64,000 nt of DNA. Source: Saprospiraceae bacterium. Its GTDB lineage: Bacteria > Bacteroidota > Bacteroidia > Chitinophagales > Saprospiraceae. Under the pieces are notes generated by a model. The model was not told the DNA's origin and made no database searches. It saw nothing but the letters and a program-made list of their open reading frames with translations. A program made the translations under genes and the position numbers. The number at the start of each line of letters is the position of its first letter. Position 1 is the first letter of the stretch. The stretch is from assembly GCA_020629965.1 (NCBI GenBank), contig JAHDCG010000006.1, positions 1 to 64,000 of the forward strand, read 5' to 3'. Shown piece by piece: positions 60,956 to 64,000 of the stretch.

Positions 60956-61351
60956 TCAAAAATTTGCGGCGTACCAATAGTACCACGCCGAAATGAGCAG
61001 TAAAACCGCAGCAAAACAACTCAGTACCATCGGTAAAAAAAACAGACCGCCAAACGAAGTCATCTTCATTTTGTCGGGGTTGTTGCGATTGCAAATGACG
61101 GTATGTCGTGTGCCTTCACTGCCGCCCCAGTGTGCAGCCGGTACATCGATGGTGTTTTCGTAGTCTCTGCCGTTTACCGTGTAAGCAAAAACCGGAAAAA
61201 ACTCGCCGTTTGCGCTCGGTCTGACGCTGACAACCGTTGCCGTCACCTTGATACCGGTTTTGATGAATAACATCGTGCGGCTAAAGGTGAAGCCGGTCAG
61301 AAACAGAAATCCGCAGCCCAACAGCGGCAATATTATTTTGTAGAGCATCAT
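60956..61351 (-). CDS. DUF3592-like membrane protein
   Basis: 131 residues. Two hydrophobic segments (about 4-27 and 103-127) flank an extracytoplasmic beta domain (VTATVVSVRPSANGEFFPVFAYTVNGRDYEN ... VICNRNNPDKMKM), the DUF3592 arrangement. The family is widespread and uncharacterised. In T6SS loci small two-helix membrane proteins may be immunity proteins against periplasmic or membrane-acting effectors, but this is inference. It lies 31 bp upstream of the neighbouring unknown gene and 31 bp downstream of the DUF2169 gene. Confidence 0.65.
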   Translation of the reverse strand: MMLYKIILPLLGCGFLFLTGFTFSRTMLFIKTGIKVTATVVSVRPSANGEFFPVFAYTVNGRDYENTIDVPAAHWGGSEGTRHTVICNRNNPDKMKMTSFGGLFFLPMVLSCFAAVLLLISAWYYWYAANF

Positions 61352-61382
61352 GCTTATGACTTTAAAAAATCAGTCTTTCGGT

Positions 61383-62604
61383 TTACCATTTTACTTCAAA
61401 AGGCATGCTTTTCAACTCTGCTTCGGAGTAAGGTCTGATAGCTTTTACGCTTCCTTTCCACAGCAGAGTCAGGCGATTTTCTTCGGGTCGTATGACTACG
61501 GTGTGCAGCACGGGTACGGTTTGAATGAGTTTTCCGTTGCGGCCGTCTGCATAAAGAGCCGGCACTTTCCCCGGTAGGCGAAAATCAAACATATTTTTTT
61601 CGGGGTGCATATTTATCAGTCTGCCGCTTTCGTCACCGCGCAGATAATCACTTTGCATACCGAGCGAGGCACCATTGGTGCACAGCCAATCAAAATTCTG
61701 CGGCGGCTTTTTTTCCTGCAAAAAATCACCGTCATACGCTCCTCTTCGGTTTTCCGTGAAGGTGCTGTTCAGTCGCACGGTCGGGGTCGGCAGTCCGAAA
61801 TAAGTGAGCCGCGGAAACCACGTCAGATTCATCCAATCGGTACAGGCCGGTACCGGCATTTTTGCCCAAGAGTATCTGTCGCCCGCCGCGATGCGGGTCG
61901 GGGACAGTAACTCTGCGGGGTCTTCTAAGTTGGGCAATTCGAGACTGTCGAGTCCGGCTCGGGATAAATCTACCAAGTAGCCTTTGCCCCAACTCTTTCA
62001 AGTCGGTTGCCGTATCATCAATCGTGGATAAATCTACCAAGTAGCCTTTGCCCGCCGGATTGCGCGGGTATTTGTACGGGCTGCCCGCCTGCCAATCGAT
62101 GCCCGCTCTTTCATACTCGGCAGCCTCGGCGGGGTCGTGGATTTCGAGTGCGTACTCCCCCGTTTTGTCCCAACCGCCGTAAGCGTAATCATAACGCAGG
62201 GGTATTTTTTCAAAATAATCGGGTTCGGAAAAGATTACTTTGCCGCTTTGCCCGAGCGTCGCTTTTCGATTGCCGCTGACGGTAATCGATTTTCTTGTTT
62301 TTCCCAAATAGACTTCGGCGGTCAGTTTGCGTGTCGGTTTTCTGAGTTGTGCATTACCTTTGACTATGATGTCGGTTTTCTTCTTATAAGCATACAAGTC
62401 GAGGTCTGCCGCCAATATTTCCTCCTTACTGTCATCGTAGTATGCTAAATCATCCTGTAACGGTATGGTCTCCGCGTGTCGAAAACAACTGCCGTCGGGG
62501 GCGATGCCGTAGGTGATTTTAGCAATGACCGATAAGACCGGGTCGCCGTTTTCGTCTTGCCCCGATATTTGCCGGGCAGTACAACCTTGCGGAAATTCGT
62601 TCAT
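61383..62604 (-). pseudogene. DUF2169 T6SS adaptor-like protein, split by a 64-bp insert between 28-bp direct repeats
   Basis: The first part, from ATG 62604, reads as DUF2169 up to GIDWQAGSPYKYPRNPAGKGYLVDLS (about 190 residues), then continues in a wrong frame. The second part reads VDLSRAGLDSLELPNLEDPAELLSP ... ALKSMPFEVKW in the shifted frame. A 28-bp stretch starting GGATAAATCTACC occurs at 61962 and again at 62026; removing the 64 bp between them restores one protein of about 385 residues. DUF2169 proteins assist loading of PAAR-linked effectors on VgrG in some T6SS. A PAAR-like gene lies directly upstream and a second DUF2169 gene before it. Confidence 0.75.
61962..62053. repeat. 28-bp direct repeat pair, 64 bp apart, inside a DUF2169 gene
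   Basis: Exact copies at 61962-61989 and 62026-62053, with 36 bp of unique sequence between them. The offset of 64 is not a multiple of three, so the copy number sets the reading frame of the gene. Confidence 0.85.
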
Positions 62605-62620
62605 GCCGATTTTTGGTTTT

Positions 62621-63514
62621 TTAAAATTGTTCTCCTCCGGAAAAAAAGTTGCCTATGGCGTTGATGCCGGAGGTCATGATATTGTTGGCGGCGTAAGAGG
62701 GAGCTTTACTTACGGAAGTAAATATACCCGCTGCTTCCTGCGCGCCTGTTCCTTCTAAGGAATCATCAGTCATACGCCCGATGTTATCGCCGATAGAGGA
62801 GTCTAAATCAAAACCTGTTTTATTTTTGACAACATCTTTTATTTTATCAAACCCCAAACCCGTTAATGCATTGACAGACTCGCCTGTAACTTCTTCCGCC
62901 ATTGTTTTACCTAATTTGCTTTTCGTTACCGCTTCCCAGGCAGATTTGGTTACTGCCGAATTTGCTAATTTTCCGATAATTTTTTTCCCCATATAATCAC
63001 CCGGCTTTCCCAAAGCCTTTCCGACAAGCAAGTCTGTGGTAATATTGACATAACCCGCCAAAAAATCGCCGATTGTCATACCCGCCATGACCGTGTTGGG
63101 CGCAATGACAACGCCGGTCGGCAGATTCATCGGGTCGTTGCAGTTCATATTATTATTGACTACCACAGCATTGGAAACCGCAACTACTTGATTTTCGACC
63201 TTTACCGTACTCGCTCCGAAGAATGACTTTGAAGAACTGTTGTAGATAATAAAGGGCAATTTCAGATTAATCGGATTGCCGACGTGTATCAGCATTCTGC
63301 CTATATCCGTACCTTTTTGCATTGCGGGAAAATGCCAAGCAAAAGTTTTTTTACAGATTTTAGCTTTTGTAAAAAAAGGCAGCCCTCCTAATACCTGCAA
63401 CCAAAAATACGGCAGAAACGGCGGCACCGGCGGTATCGGCGGCGGCGGTAAATGCGTGTGTAAGTCTATCGACGTACACGGATGAATCGGCAATAACAGA
63501 GTCGAGGCTATCAT
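62621..63514 (-). CDS. PAAR-like (DUF4150-type) spike protein with C-terminal helical extension
   Basis: 297 residues. The N-terminal half resembles PAAR-like repeat proteins: HPCTSIDLHTHLPPPPIPPVPPFLPYF, QKGTDIGRMLIHVGN, FFGASTVKVENQVVAVSNAVVVNNNMNCNDPMNLPTGVV. A hydrophobic, Ala/Gly-rich region (TVMAGMTIGDFLAGYVNITTDLLVGKA) and a helical tail (EEVTGESVNALTGLGFDKIKDVVKNKTGFDLD) with no obvious enzyme follow. PAAR proteins cap the VgrG spike, and extensions carry effectors. It is encoded between two DUF2169 genes with gaps of 16 and 10 bp, so they are surely one unit. The effector nature of the tail is unproven. Confidence 0.65.
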   Translation of the reverse strand: MIASTLLLPIHPCTSIDLHTHLPPPPIPPVPPFLPYFWLQVLGGLPFFTKAKICKKTFAWHFPAMQKGTDIGRMLIHVGNPINLKLPFIIYNSSSKSFFGASTVKVENQVVAVSNAVVVNNNMNCNDPMNLPTGVVIAPNTVMAGMTIGDFLAGYVNITTDLLVGKALGKPGDYMGKKIIGKLANSAVTKSAWEAVTKSKLGKTMAEEVTGESVNALTGLGFDKIKDVVKNKTGFDLDSSIGDNIGRMTDDSLEGTGAQEAAGIFTSVSKAPSYAANNIMTSGINAIGNFFSGGEQF

Positions 63515-63524
63515 ATTTTCGAGT

Positions 63525-64000
63525 TTATTCGTCTTCGGTAATCAGACATATTCGTTTTTCTAAGGGTTTCATAATGTAGCGAAACGGAAACCGATAGGTT
63601 ATTTCCGCCCTGCCGTGACTCGGAAAAATGAGTACTTGGTCGGTTAAAAGTTCTCGTCGGTGTTCTTTTTCGCCCAGCTTTAAAATAAAGCGCAGGTTGT
63701 TCGCGGGGATTTCAAAGTTTAATTTTCCGTTGCGCGTGACTCCTTCGATGCCGATTTTATCTCCCGCCGTTATTTTCTCCGCTATCATCTCCGGAAATGC
63801 CGAATTGTAAAATTTCGGGTCGAGTCTTTTCATCTGTAAGCCTTCGTATTCCACGTTGCCTTTCATGCGCAGGGTGTTCATCGGGCACTGCGCCGGGCTT
63901 ACGGGCTGCGGGTAGTCGTTCCATCTTTGTACGGGGTATTTGACGTTTTCCAAATTAGCCAAAGGCTTTCCTTCCGCTTCTTCAGCCGAGCGATAAAATC
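63525..64000 (-). CDS. DUF2169 T6SS adaptor-like protein, cut by the window edge
   Basis: The C-terminal 158 residues of a longer protein; the frame stays open to the edge (FYRSAEEAEGKPLANLENVKY), so its start is outside. The DUF2169 end is clear: MNTLRMKGNVEYEGLQMKRLDPKFYNSAFPEMIAEKITAGDKIGIEGVTRNGKLNFEIP ... TDQVLIFPSHGRAEITYRFPFRY. It would assist the PAAR-like protein encoded 10 bp downstream. It is the intact relative of the disrupted gene at 61383-62604. Confidence 0.75.
   Translation of the reverse strand, partial: FYRSAEEAEGKPLANLENVKYPVQRWNDYPQPVSPAQCPMNTLRMKGNVEYEGLQMKRLDPKFYNSAFPEMIAEKITAGDKIGIEGVTRNGKLNFEIPANNLRFILKLGEKEHRRELLTDQVLIFPSHGRAEITYRFPFRYIMKPLEKRICLITEDE

Noticed and set aside
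42255-64000. Recent horizontal transfer of the whole T6SS region
   Set aside because: Base composition and codon use look like the rest of the window by eye, no integrase, tRNA or attachment site is present at the left border, and the right border is outside the window.

Overview
The window looks like chromosomal DNA of a Bacteroidota bacterium, probably a free-living, T9SS-using lineage such as Saprospiria or Cytophagia; the genus cannot be told from this sequence. The grounds are several secreted proteins ending in Por-type (T9SS) sorting domains, one gliding-motility-type C-terminal domain, a TonB-dependent receptor, promoters of the Bacteroidota type (TTG, about 19-20 nt, TAnnTTTG), an S16 protein with a long acidic tail, and a type VI secretion locus of the Bacteroidota class (T6SSiii).

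Layout. 0.4-9.3 kb: a giant PKD/CUB-like T9SS protein, small lipoproteins and exported proteins. 9.3-10.7 kb: rpsP behind a long, strongly folded leader. 10.7-14.3 kb: three minus-strand genes that look like amino-acid or N-acyl amino-acid metabolism (PLP enzyme, DUF1611/DgcN-like protein, enolase-superfamily epimerase). 14.6-23.6 kb: lipoproteins, T9SS proteins, a MscS channel and small membrane proteins. 24-25.2 kb: an orphan Dam-type DNA methyltransferase. 25.4-28.3 kb: a TonB receptor under a TPP riboswitch, so very likely a thiamine or thiamine-precursor uptake receptor. 28.3-34.3 kb: two tandem 981-residue CotH/lamin-tail T9SS proteins. 34.4-41.5 kb: housekeeping and metabolic genes (GDSL esterase, thioesterase, FMN reductase, trehalase and sugar MFS transporter, guaB).

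From 42.2 kb to the right edge all genes lie on the minus strand and form part of a type VI secretion locus: TssF, TssG, TssN, TssK, a TssR-like protein, two DUF2169 proteins flanking a PAAR-like protein, plus a Hanks-type kinase, a PP2C phosphatase, an FHA protein, an OmpA-domain protein and a lipoprotein / FtsX-like permease / ABC ATPase trio. This combination resembles the Tag/PpkA/PppA/Fha signalling pathway of Pseudomonas H1-T6SS, attached here to a Bacteroidota-type apparatus. The sheath, tube, ClpV and VgrG genes are not in the window.

Intergenic DNA is unusually rich in short tandem repeats of 7-8 bp and in palindromic dispersed elements; one heptamer array sits inside the variable P3 arm of the TPP riboswitch. 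Several genes are broken by changes that one base, or loss of one direct repeat, would mend (18.8, 41.9, 49.6-50.0, 54.8 and 62.0 kb). These are either assembly errors, real decay or phase-variable switches, and are treated separately below.
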